Shown here: positions 1 through 9,245 of the stretch, one piece after another
How positions within the stretch are numbered: position 1 is the stretch's first letter
How the letters are laid out: every line of letters starts with the position of its first letter
Source of the DNA: Eretmocerus hayati
Taxonomy: Eukaryota; Arthropoda; Insecta; Hymenoptera; Aphelinidae
Length of the DNA stretch: 64,000 nucleotides
Reading direction: 5' to 3'
Assembly (NCBI GenBank): GCA_029851415.1
Contig: CM056741.1
Span: 85,078,282-85,142,281 of the forward strand
Translations under genes and position numbers: made by a program
The notes under the pieces: generated by a model
What the model saw: the letters and a program-made list of their open reading frames with translations, nothing else
Databases searched by the model: none
What the model was told of the DNA's origin: nothing

Positions 1-57
1 ACATCATTTCCTCATATTTCGTATGCTCTTTTCAGAATTGCCGTAGACCTAAGGACG

Positions 58-75
58 TGAATGAATGAATGAATA
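58..75. repeat. 3' microsatellite tail of the non-LTR element
   Basis: Four TGAA/ATTC units close the minus-strand element, immediately beside the candidate 6-bp target duplication. Tandem short 3' repeats replace poly(A) in CR1/L2-type elements. Confidence 0.75.
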
Positions 76-163
76 TTTATTTCCAGACAAAGGACTCGTC
101 GGTCCTACATAGTCCATACATATACAACAATTTTACATAAATACAGTTATTATCCTACTTTAC

Positions 164-183
164 GCCTCGGTCAGACCGAGGTG
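164..183 (-). other. 3' UTR hairpin of the non-LTR element
   Basis: GCCTCGGTCAGACCGAGGTG forms a stem (CCTCGGTC pairing with GACCGAGG) about 110 bp from the element's 3' end. Reverse transcriptases of this group often recognise a 3' RNA stem-loop; that role here is inference. Confidence 0.5.
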
Positions 184-351
184 TGCTGGCAAACGGCGTG
201 AAATTAAATCTAAGTATAAAAATAGTAAATAAAGTAAAAATTAACAGACCCAAGCAACATGTGGCGCTGATAATACTGAAATAGCACGTCGAGAAGTTAA
301 AAGGCTCCACATGAAATCACAAAGTTCATAGAGAGCATATCTACTCTCATT

Positions 352-401
352 CTCACATAGGTACAAATACATCATACTCACATAGGTACAAATACATCAT
401 A
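352..401. repeat. 25-bp tandem duplication at the ORF2 stop
   Basis: CTCACATAGGTACAAATACA and the next five bases occur twice in tandem; the ORF2 stop codon (397-399) lies in the second copy. Confidence 0.7.
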
Positions 402-3195
402 CAGTTGATGACAGATCTCTCGCCACGAGTTTTTTAAAATACGGACTTTTCAAACAAGCTCGGGTACATTCAGGAAGCTCATTCCATATACGAGGGCCTG
501 CAATTTGAAAGGAGTTGCGGTAGGTTTCAGTACGGGCAAAATTGACTATCAAGTCGAGACTAGAGCATCTTTTGGATCCCTTCTGACTCTGAGGACGGAA
601 ATTGAGTTTTTCGGCTAGATATTGTGGTTCTTTGGTACTGAGAATACACGCAATGAGACCGAGCGTCAGATACTTGATTCGTTGCGTGTACGGAAGGATT
701 TCCAACTCCCGATAGGTTGGAGTGATGTGGTCATATCTGCCGATTCCGGTTGCAAAGCGAAGTGCAGCATTCATACAACGAGACATTTTGACTCGCAGTT
801 CGGTCGATAAACCAATGAACAGCCCGGCACAGTAATCTACGTAAGGGAAGACCAAGGACTTGACCAGTACAAGCTTCGTGTCTTTTGGGATGTAATCGCT
901 AGATTTCCTTAATTTCGACAGAGCCGCAAATGTTTTCCTCGCGGTGGCCTTACACTGATCTTCCATAGAGAGAGTTCCATCTAAAGTAATACCCAAGATT
1001 TTGACAGTGTCGCTATAATCTATACTCTGACCATCGATGACCGGGTTGGGTGGAGGAGAGCTACGCAAGCGCTTGATAAAGCTGCTAGTACCGAACCATA
1101 GAGCTTTTGTTTTCTTTGCGTTCACTTTCTGGCCATTGCACAATGAATACTTTGATAATCTTTCTAAATCAGAGTTAACCCTTCTAACAATTTCCTTGAC
1201 ATCTTTGAAAGAGCCCGAGTAGTACAATGTTGCATCATCCGCGTAGAAATGGTAACGACAATATTTCAACACTGTTGAGATATCGCTGATGCTAAAAGAG
1301 AAAAAAGGGGGACCGGCAATACTCCCTTGGGGAATACCTGAGTTTCTGACAAGAGGGGAGGAAGACTCTCCTGAAGGTGACATAACTACCTGGATTCGGT
1401 CACTCAAAAATGATCTGATCCACTCACACGCTGAATCAGAGAACCCCAGATTACGCATCTTTTCTACAAACAGATTAATGTTGACTAAATCAAATGCTTG
1501 CGTATAGTCGATCGCAATCATGAGAGTAACCTCCTCCTTGTCAATAGCTTCGCGAATATCACCCGTCATCTTTAAAAGAGCTGTGTGTGTGCTATGACGC
1601 TTCTTGAAACCTGACTGTAGAGGATCTTGCAGACCTTTAGATTCCATATATTCTCCAATTTGTTTTAACGCGGTGGATTCAAGTACTTTAGCCACAGCAC
1701 ATAAAACGTTTATTTGCCTGAGGTCGTTCAAAGCTTGTGGATTGTTACACTTAGGTATTGGTCGGATAATCGCGCTTTTCCAGAATCGAGGAAACACACC
1801 CGATTGCAAGGAGGTGTCAAATATATTCATTAGAATGGGCAAGATTGTAGGAAGGCATTCTTTGATAAAACGTATAGGAATTTTATCAATTCCTTGAGCA
1901 CTCGTACGAATAGAAAAGATAGCATCTATTATTTCTTTTGCCTCGACAAATTTAAAATAGAATCGATCATCTGGAGGGATTCTTACTGTGGGTCTCATGT
2001 CGTGCAGAACCGGTGGGGTAGGATCACCCGCAAAGAAACTATTAAGGGCATCCAGATTAGGAAGACAGAAGTCCGAATCCTTAGAACGTGATTTTAGCCC
2101 CAGCTCGTCCACAAGCTTCCACATTTCCGCAGAGTTCCGTGCTTGAAATACCTTATTTTTATAATACGCGGCTTTAGCGTTGCGAATGGTTGTTTGTACT
2201 CTATTTCGTAATTTATTGAATATTTCGCGGTGGTGTGGACTAAGGAGTTTCTTACTTTTGGCTCGATTTCGAGCCCGAATCAAGTCCTGAATTTCATGTG
2301 TAATCCAAGGGGTTGCTCTGGTTTTTGGGATGAATTTGACGAACGGTGCATGCTTGTCATACAATTCATTAATCTTGGTTGTAAAATATTGCACCTTCTG
2401 GTCCACACAGGGCATAAGATGAATCGGTTCCCAGTCGATGTTATTCAGATCCTCCCGGAAGTTTTCAGGATGAAAATTTCGGAACGAGCGACGTATTATA
2501 GGTTGCTGTATGAGCTTAGGAACCTCCACTGACAATTCGGCTAGGATGACATCGTGCTCTGAGACTTCCGGGTGATAGTGCTGTTCAAATGACGTAATTT
2601 TGGCAGGATTATTGCAACATAAGTAATCAATGGTGGAGTTGCCATTATGATGCGTGGGTTGGAATGGGATAACTTCTAAATCAAAAGTGAAGAAAGAGTT
2701 TGCGAGGACTTTGCGAGGGGGTTTTGAAGATTTCCAGTCTATGTTCAGATCTCCAGTGAGAATCATATGATCAAAGCTAGCCTGACAGTTCATTAAGGCA
2801 TCCTCTACGTCGGTCCAGTAACCACAATGTGGTGGACTGTATACTACCATCAAGAGTACTTTAACTATTCCAACCTCAAGCATGACGAGCACAAATTCTG
2901 GTCTCTTCCTATATACCTCAACTTGTCCAGATTGATCTAATACCCGATATTTGATCGACTTATGAACGTATATTGCTACTCCTCCACCCTTTTTACCGAG
3001 TCTATCATGTCTAATAAGTGCGTAGTTATCGACATGCATACGCAGAGATGCTATTTTGGGTTTGAGCCACGTTTCACCCATCGCAAGAACATGGAGGTGG
3101 TGTTGAGCAAGTAGTTGTCGAACATCATGAAAGTGCAAATCTAAAGACTGAACATTAGCATGACCTAGCCTGAGCCTTTGAGTGAACTTATCCAT
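397..3195 (-). CDS. Retrotransposon ORF2, APE-type endonuclease and reverse transcriptase
   Basis: A 932-aa open frame. Residues 1-225 form an apurinic-endonuclease-like domain that would nick the target: HANVQSL (12-18), GETWL (40-44), GGGVAIYV, TGDLNID (147-153), STIDYL and SEH (212-214). Reverse transcriptase covers about 420-700, with IDYTQAFD (D563), GIPQGSIAGP and FYADD (Y651-D654). The C-terminus carries the AGPRIWNELP motif typical of CR1/Jockey relatives. The usual SDH triad reads SEH, and several RT positions are unusual (RQIN where RPIS is common; FSFSISDIS where FLYINDL is common). Length is normal for the family and nothing interrupts the frame. Start chosen at the ATG overlapping the ORF1 stop. 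Confidence 0.95.
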   Translation of the reverse strand: MDKFTQRLRLGHANVQSLDLHFHDVRQLLAQHHLHVLAMGETWLKPKIASLRMHVDNYALIRHDRLGKKGGGVAIYVHKSIKYRVLDQSGQVEVYRKRPEFVLVMLEVGIVKVLLMVVYSPPHCGYWTDVEDALMNCQASFDHMILTGDLNIDWKSSKPPRKVLANSFFTFDLEVIPFQPTHHNGNSTIDYLCCNNPAKITSFEQHYHPEVSEHDVILAELSVEVPKLIQQPIIRRSFRNFHPENFREDLNNIDWEPIHLMPCVDQKVQYFTTKINELYDKHAPFVKFIPKTRATPWITHEIQDLIRARNRAKSKKLLSPHHREIFNKLRNRVQTTIRNAKAAYYKNKVFQARNSAEMWKLVDELGLKSRSKDSDFCLPNLDALNSFFAGDPTPPVLHDMRPTVRIPPDDRFYFKFVEAKEIIDAIFSIRTSAQGIDKIPIRFIKECLPTILPILMNIFDTSLQSGVFPRFWKSAIIRPIPKCNNPQALNDLRQINVLCAVAKVLESTALKQIGEYMESKGLQDPLQSGFKKRHSTHTALLKMTGDIREAIDKEEVTLMIAIDYTQAFDLVNINLFVEKMRNLGFSDSACEWIRSFLSDRIQVVMSPSGESSSPLVRNSGIPQGSIAGPPFFSFSISDISTVLKYCRYHFYADDATLYYSGSFKDVKEIVRRVNSDLERLSKYSLCNGQKVNAKKTKALWFGTSSFIKRLRSSPPPNPVIDGQSIDYSDTVKILGITLDGTLSMEDQCKATARKTFAALSKLRKSSDYIPKDTKLVLVKSLVFPYVDYCAGLFIGLSTELRVKMSRCMNAALRFATGIGRYDHITPTYRELEILPYTQRIKYLTLGLIACILSTKEPQYLAEKLNFRPQSQKGSKRCSSLDLIVNFARTETYRNSFQIAGPRIWNELPECTRACLKSPYFKKLVARDLSSTV

Positions 3196-4582
3196 AATTG
3201 ATGAAGGTTATCTTACGCTCAATTTTCCTACGCAATATGGGGCATTTGGCTTTGTCAGATATACAATGTGAAACATTGGTATATTTGGCCGCTACACAAT
3301 TTTTACACTTCAAATGCTCCTTCGATTTACAGTCCTTACTCTCATGTTCGCCAGCACAAAATCCACAACATGCATTCTTATCACAATTTTTTGCGAGATG
3401 GCCGAAACCTGAGCACTTGTAACATTGAAGTATATTTACATAATCTGTTATTCTACATCTTATCCAGCTAATGTTGATCCTGTCGCGTTTCAAAAGAATA
3501 GCTCTCGACTCTGCGCTAGTTTCAATAATACACGAACGATTTTTTTGACTCTCTTTGGCCGGAAACATGTACACAATCTTAACGTCGTTTGCGAGTTCAT
3601 TGGGCAAATTTTGTTCTGCGATGCAATTTCTTACTTCCTCCTGCGAGAGGTCGGCAGGAACATCATGAATAATCATCCGGGGGTTCAATTTGCGATCGGT
3701 TTTGAATTCTAACTCCACCCCAGAGAGCACAGGTTGCAGATCCAACTCCGGTGATTTGAAGCCATCGCCTTCAATAATTACTGAAGATTCCGGTCCAAAA
3801 TCTACACGGTTGATACGCAACTTCATTTTCCGAGGGTCTATGACTTTTTGTAAGGCTTGTTTAGTAGACAAAGATGTAGGGTAGCGCTCTTTTGCATTAT
3901 CACATGGACCAATAATGACACGATCGTTTGACTGGATGGGAAAAGCTTTACCACGAGCCATTGACACTTTACGCGCAGGTTCCTTATTTATCGGCTGGCC
4001 CGCATTTATATTTAGTACATTGGAGTATAGACGAGTGCCACTAGGGGCAGCAGCTTCGGACGCGTGCATTGTTTCGGCAACTTTGGTTATATCCTCACAT
4101 GTCTTACTGAGAGTAATTTTACATACATCAACAAGCTCGTTAACCGCAACAACTACTTTATATGCACTGGAGATTTTCATGAATGCGTCACTCATTTCCA
4201 TAACCGAAGTACGAAGGTTTTTCTTGGCATCCGTCTCTTTTCCAGAATTGAGAAAACATAGAAGCGATTCACGATGAGCTATGATGATAGACTCTAACTC
4301 GCTTACGTATGCAGCAGACAAAGGTGATGCCGACGATTTGAGTTCTTCCGTGGTCGTCGTCTGCTTGGCCTGCTTGGTGGGAGGCCCGCCGTCATAATCG
4401 TCATCATTGAATGGTCTTTTACCCATACGATTACTGTCACCATTGCCCGAAACCGTCTGTCCCGTGTCTGTCATTGCGCTCTCTCCGCTGATTGGTTGGC
4501 TATCCGCTGCGTCCATTCGCGCCAAGTGAGCATGCGAATTTTTGCAACTAACCTCCAATAGTGTGCCGACGCAGAAACTCAC
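3188..4582 (-). CDS. Retrotransposon ORF1, gag-like RNA-binding protein with CCHC zinc knuckles
   Basis: A 464-codon ORF. It probably binds element RNA and forms the ribonucleoprotein that carries ORF2 protein to the target. Residues 1-100 are low-complexity and polar; a basic KRPF/KQAK stretch near 55-73 could be a nuclear localisation signal. The C-terminal third carries three cysteine knuckles: CYKCSGFGHLAKNC (387-400), a second at 406-418 and a third, longer one at 426-447, the usual Jockey-type arrangement. The first in-frame Met gives 464 aa; the Met at residue 23 (near 4516), followed by the acidic DAADS, is an alternative start. Its stop overlaps the ORF2 start by 8 bp, which suggests coupled translation. 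Family assignment is firm; the role is inferred from family. Confidence 0.88.
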   Translation of the reverse strand: MSFCVGTLLEVSCKNSHAHLARMDAADSQPISGESAMTDTGQTVSGNGDSNRMGKRPFNDDDYDGGPPTKQAKQTTTTEELKSSASPLSAAYVSELESIIIAHRESLLCFLNSGKETDAKKNLRTSVMEMSDAFMKISSAYKVVVAVNELVDVCKITLSKTCEDITKVAETMHASEAAAPSGTRLYSNVLNINAGQPINKEPARKVSMARGKAFPIQSNDRVIIGPCDNAKERYPTSLSTKQALQKVIDPRKMKLRINRVDFGPESSVIIEGDGFKSPELDLQPVLSGVELEFKTDRKLNPRMIIHDVPADLSQEEVRNCIAEQNLPNELANDVKIVYMFPAKESQKNRSCIIETSAESRAILLKRDRINISWIRCRITDYVNILQCYKCSGFGHLAKNCDKNACCGFCAGEHESKDCKSKEHLKCKNCVAAKYTNVSHCISDKAKCPILRRKIERKITFINYG

Positions 4583-4590
4583 TAGGAGAT

Positions 4591-4641
4591 GCAGTCCAGG
4601 TCGCCGCAGCTGAGATTATATCCTCTGCAGGTCTGGACTGC
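4591..4641. other. Inverted repeat in the 5' leader of the non-LTR element
   Basis: GCAGTCCAGG at 4591-4600 pairs with GTCTGGACTGC at 4631-4641, just upstream of ORF1. It could fold in the leader RNA. Confidence 0.5.
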
Positions 4642-4700
4642 TTTAAAGCACGCAGTATGAACCTACAAAAGGGCCACCAGGGCCAAAATTTGCAGAAACA

Positions 4701-7698
4701 CTAAGGTCTAATAGGGAGCTAAATGTATGAGAACTATCGTCTGTACTCACCCCCACTATCCATTCAGGACGTGTGAGTAATCGCTGTTTTAGAAAAGCAA
4801 TCCGTGTTCCATTCATCTTGGCGGGTACTGTACATTAATCGAATATAGATTGCCCAACGTTTCTGATCTACCAAACATGAGAAGCTAACTCAGTCACGCA
4901 TTAACTGCATTCATACCTTGCCCTGTAATTTTTTCCAGCGGTCAACTGTGTCGATTCCCCACAGTGCGGAGGCTGAGGAATTATTGGAAGACCACCCCGA
5001 ACCCGATCCATAGAGACTCCACGTTTGATAACCAAGTTGATGTTAGTCACTGTTACGTCCCGGGTTGTGACCAATATATTCCGGTAAGCATTCAATCCCA
5101 CTACCCTCTAATCCTCTCATCTAAGCAGATATTGAATTCAGTTTGCTATCTTTACGAAATTGTCTGACCTCTCGGGATTGAGAGAACCGTTTGAAATCGT
5201 TGGCTATGATATCGTATCAACGTAGCTACGCAATTCACGAAAACTTGATCTCAGTAGAGACTTCAACCTATGGTGTTTCCATCACATACTCGGATCTCAT
5301 TCACAATTCACCAATCAAATTCGATCACTATTTTTGATTCATCCAGGCTCTTTTTTTGGGCAGTTGCGATGAGAAATAGGCCGGAACAGTCGTTTGTGAT
5401 CGATTCGATACTTGAAAAGCAATACCGAAAGATGGCAATGATAGAAACGTGCAATCGAGCCTATAATGATGCAGGTTGCGATTCGCAATTCATATCTAAT
5501 TATCTAAATTCTCCCGCGAGCATTGGATAACGATCCATCAGCGTCTTTTTCCAGACAAACCAGACTCTTGAGTCAAGATAGTGATTCATTTGAGCTTGAG
5601 ACAGATGTGTTTGGAGCTTGTCGAATCTTGTTACCGATTCTTTCTTTGAATTTATTCCGGGTTCATGGATCATTTTTTGAGGGAAATTCATTTCGAACTC
5701 ATCAATAAATTATCAGCTCCTACGTTCGCACCAGCTTCGAGGAAGCTCAAATGACATAATAAGGATACATACATTTTCTATACAGGCGAGTTTGGCGCTA
5801 CTCTATAGAACATTGGATCGATGTTTGATCAGGAGCATCAAGATTGTCCGCTTGGGACATTGGCTGCAAAGGAACCTAACGTCCAGCATCTAGATTACAG
5901 GAATCTAACCTCATAAAGTAACTCAAACGAGCAGGCTACTTAAATCAGTTGATTACTCGTAAACTCAAAATTTTTATCGTTCTAGTCGAATATATTTCGC
6001 ACTGTAGTCTGTTGATATGCACATGGTATTCCTGTCACTTTGGACCTCACTTCTCAGCCTCGGAGAAATTGGCTGATGCAAAAGTGGCCAGTTGTGAAAT
6101 GACAAAGATTGCAAAATCACAGAATTGAAATTTTTCTATTCACCCCATTCCTCTACAAGATCAAAGTACATAGAGTCTTCGCTATTATTCCTGAAAACGG
6201 TCACATTTTATGAGAACTATTTCAATTTCATAAAATGATTCCAAGGAAACATATGATAGATATAGCTTTCCGGGCACGTCTACAGATGAGGACACTCCAA
6301 CTGAGCGTATTGAGCATAGATAAGCGCCACAGATCCATCATGGAGACGAATTTTATTAGGTCGTTTTCCAAGCCAAAAGATGCGTATTCTAACGGTGGTC
6401 GTTATGAGACACATTCGGCTCCTATGACTTCCTTCCATCGATGCTTCCGTGATAATTATGATACACGTTGTAGTGTTTTTCTTCTCATCAAGCTCATTCA
6501 TCTTCAATCGTGATATTTTCTACCCCACGAATTCCTCTCCTAGGGGAACCCCGCAGGAAACCTAGAGTAACATTCGCGAAGAGCTCATCCGGGAATTCCC
6601 AGGGATTCTGTGGTTAACAAACATTCGGAATCCTCTGATGGACCACCTTCCAAGAAGGAAACCCATATTAGAGATGCCATGGATCCGGTTAATTCAGAGA
6701 AAATTGTGTGAAAATGTTTTTAGTAGAAGGAAACAAAAGATGATATCCGAAGAAGATTTCTTGGGCTTGCTTATCGCCTCACTAGATTCCGTGCCAAGTG
6801 TAACTCTAAGTCGTAACTCTATCGGAAAGTGGATAACTCTGGGGGCCAAAGCAATAAGAGATCAAATTCGAGCAGAGATAGGAGGAATAAGATATCTCAC
6901 GGAATGACAGTTTTATTAGCTGTACTCTAGTCTCCTGGATGCGCATGTTGGGAAGCATATCCACACCATTTGTGGATATCAATCCAATCTCATCGAGAAG
7001 TCCATGGATTGATTTAGTATCTCAACTTTTCTGGTACAGAAGATGCGACCACTAATTCATCAGGAATTTGATGGAATTCAAAACAGTTTCAAAAATTTCT
7101 CTTACTCTTCGTGATATGTTGTATCGAAATTGATCGACTAGATATGTTCCAATGATGTAAGGAGAATCATCAATCTCAGAGATAAAGTCAATGGTAAGCT
7201 GAAGTGAATAGTAGGAATATTTTTTTCCAAAAGCTGTTCGATGCAGTAGGGATGGGAATAGTAGCATTGGAGAATACAAAAATATACTGCAGTTTGAAAA
7301 AATACCAGAATCACAGGAAGAGTTCAAACTCTTAATGTGGAGCCGTGACATTACTGCATCATATCCTCTGAAGCACATATTGATACAATCAAAATAGTGC
7401 CAGATGTTCACCAGAATCGCCTCAGCGGATCAAATCTCACGCGTGAATGCAGAAGACCTTTCATTAATCAATGCGATGGATCAAAAGTTATGGTTAACCC
7501 TGCTTTGACGTACATCTCGAAAATGTCATGACAACAAATGTCATTCCATTTCTTTACTTTCGCGAGTGGGTCTTGAGCTTTCAACTTTCTCGTGTTCCAC
7601 AACTGGTTATTCATTACTCAATATACATGGTGTTGGAATCAAACCTAGAGATCATCACGGGAAGTTCTGGACACAGAGAGACTCAGCGACCATCGTCA
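4701..7698. other. No recognisable gene or element
   Basis: About 3 kb of AT-rich sequence with only short ORFs (under 120 codons), none resembling a known family. No long internal repeat was noticed. Probably intergenic or deeply decayed repeat sequence. Confidence 0.5.
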
Positions 7699-7953
7699 TA
7701 CCTGTGGCGGTCAGACTAAAGGGCGTAAGTCCAATTTTCATAAAGTTTGAGTTAAGGCATCTACGATGCTCTACTGGATCATCTCCATCACTTAAAACTC
7801 CTTCCGGACCAAAATGTTGCATTGCTGGCAAAAAATTCAATTCGTAAAAGGGCGTGAGCCCACTCTCCTGTATTATAATGATAGCATTCAAACGCATTTT
7901 TCTCGATCTTCATTCAAATTGACTTACGCCTTTTAGTCCGACCGCCACAGATA
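7699..7953. mobile_element. Short non-autonomous element with ~35-bp inverted ends
   Basis: CTGTGGCGGTCAGACTAAA (7701 onward) recurs inverted, with few mismatches, ending near 7950; the similarity continues through GGCGTAAGTC. Flanks read ATAC and ATAT, a possible imperfect 4-bp target duplication. R1-like coding sequence starts directly after it. No ORF. Confidence 0.5.
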
Positions 7954-8579
7954 TCCGTTTTCGATTCAGATCTGACAGACAGGAACAGACGGCACGTACT
8001 CTACGAACGACTGGGTGGCAGATATGCAAGCTGGACCGGGGCAGATTCTGGGAATCGATCGAAGCAGTAGAGGATCTCTCGAGGAACACCGTCGTCAAAG
8101 AGGCTTTGGCAATGGTAACATCCGCCATCACAAAAGCTTGCAACGCGTCGATGCCTCACAAGACAACACCATACTTCTGGGAAAGACCTGAGTACTGTAT
8201 GCTCGACGAGATAAAAGCTCTCCGGAGAGCAAGCAATGAGAAGAGAAGGACCGCTTGGCGATCAAGGAAGTTGGAACGACGCTCGCTAGCGAAAGATGAT
8301 AAGGCATACGAGGCCGCAAATGAAGCACTCGTCTTAGCCATCCACAAGAGCGAAGAGAAGTGCTGGGAGGTACTGTGTGACATGGTGAACAAAGACCCGT
8401 CCCTACCTAAAAGAACCGACTCCTCTCAGACGACTCGGCTCAGCTGTCTCAAATCGCCGACTCAGCTCAACCGACTCGGCTCGATCTAGTTTTGTCAAAA
8501 TTTGTGTTCAGATCGCAACTGAAAGAGTCAGTTGTATGGCCAAAAGCTTTATTTATGAGGGTGGACCGAAAACAAAATA

Positions 8580-8690
8580 GCGGGTTGGGTCACTCCTGCC
8601 GAGACCCGGGCGCGAACCAACGGCCGATCGTTATGATCGATCCGAAGTCCAATACCTTGCCTCGGGGCCAGCGAGGAAGGTTAGCAAACA
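8580..8690 (-). ncRNA. tRNA-Arg-like unit in the left arm, inverted copy
   Basis: Inverted counterpart of the right-arm unit: B box complement GGGCGCGAACC at 8608-8618 and A-box-like sequence near 8660-8680. The T-run is reduced (AAAACAAAATAG on the plus strand), so pol III termination is less likely here. Confidence 0.42.
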
Positions 8691-8971
8691 AGCCGTAAGA
8701 GGCGTACTTGGAGTGTGAGTCGCTATAGTAACACTCGAAGTGTACCGGGTCATGGCTATTATGTATAATATAAATATAGTAAGCATTTCGTCGTTGCTTA
8801 TAGTATATGTATATGCATCTTGATATGCATTGATTTCCGGAAATCCCGTATATAGCTGTTGCAAAAATGTAATTCCCGGAATTTTTTGTCATAATTTCCG
8901 GGAATATCCTAGGCCCGGAAAGCTGCGATATATATATACCATATATATGATCGCGAGCAATGCTCACTGAG

Positions 8972-9001
<30 letters not shown>
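8972..9001. repeat. TA microsatellite
   Basis: About 15 TA dinucleotides in the loop of the foldback element, followed by GTGTGTG. Confidence 0.9.
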
Positions 9002-9007
<6 letters not shown>

Positions 9008-9132
9008 AGCAACGACGCAACGCTTATATCAACATTTTCTATATGTAATAGTTATAGCGACCCGGTACACTTCGAGTGTAGCTATATCGACTCACACTCC
9101 GAGTACGCCTCGTACAGCTTGTCTGCTAACCT

Positions 9133-9245
9133 TCCTCGCTGGACCCGAGGAAAGGTGACGGACTTCGGATCGGTCGTAACGATCGGCCGTGGGTTCGCAC
9201 CCGGGTCTCGGCACGAGTGACCCAACTCGTTATTTTTTTTTTTTT
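9133..9245 (+). ncRNA. tRNA-Arg-like (SINE-type) unit in the right arm
   Basis: TGGACCCGAGG (9140-9150) resembles an A box, GGACTTCGGATC resembles the anticodon arm of tRNA-Arg(TCG), and GGTTCGCACCC (9192-9202) is a good B box, followed by a 13-T run at 9233-9245 that would end pol III transcription. The acceptor stem is not well paired, so this is a tRNA-derived sequence, not a functional tRNA. Confidence 0.5.

Larger units (their letters stand above)
55..4700 (-). mobile_element. Full-length non-LTR retrotransposon, Jockey/CR1-like group
   Basis: Two open, overlapping ORFs (ORF1 with zinc knuckles, ORF2 with endonuclease and reverse transcriptase) lie on the minus strand, followed by a ~340-bp 3' UTR that ends in short ATTC repeats instead of poly(A), as CR1/L2-type elements do. 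A 6-bp CTAAGG at 49-54 and 4701-4706 may be the target duplication, which would place the 5' end near 4700; this is weak evidence. The 5' leader carries a hairpin (4591-4641). Both ORFs lack stops or frameshifts, so the copy is young relative to the other elements in the window. The clade within the Jockey/CR1 group was not resolved. Confidence 0.88.

Noticed and set aside
8972..9001. TA tract as a replication origin or promoter
   Set aside because: A plain microsatellite in the loop of a foldback element.
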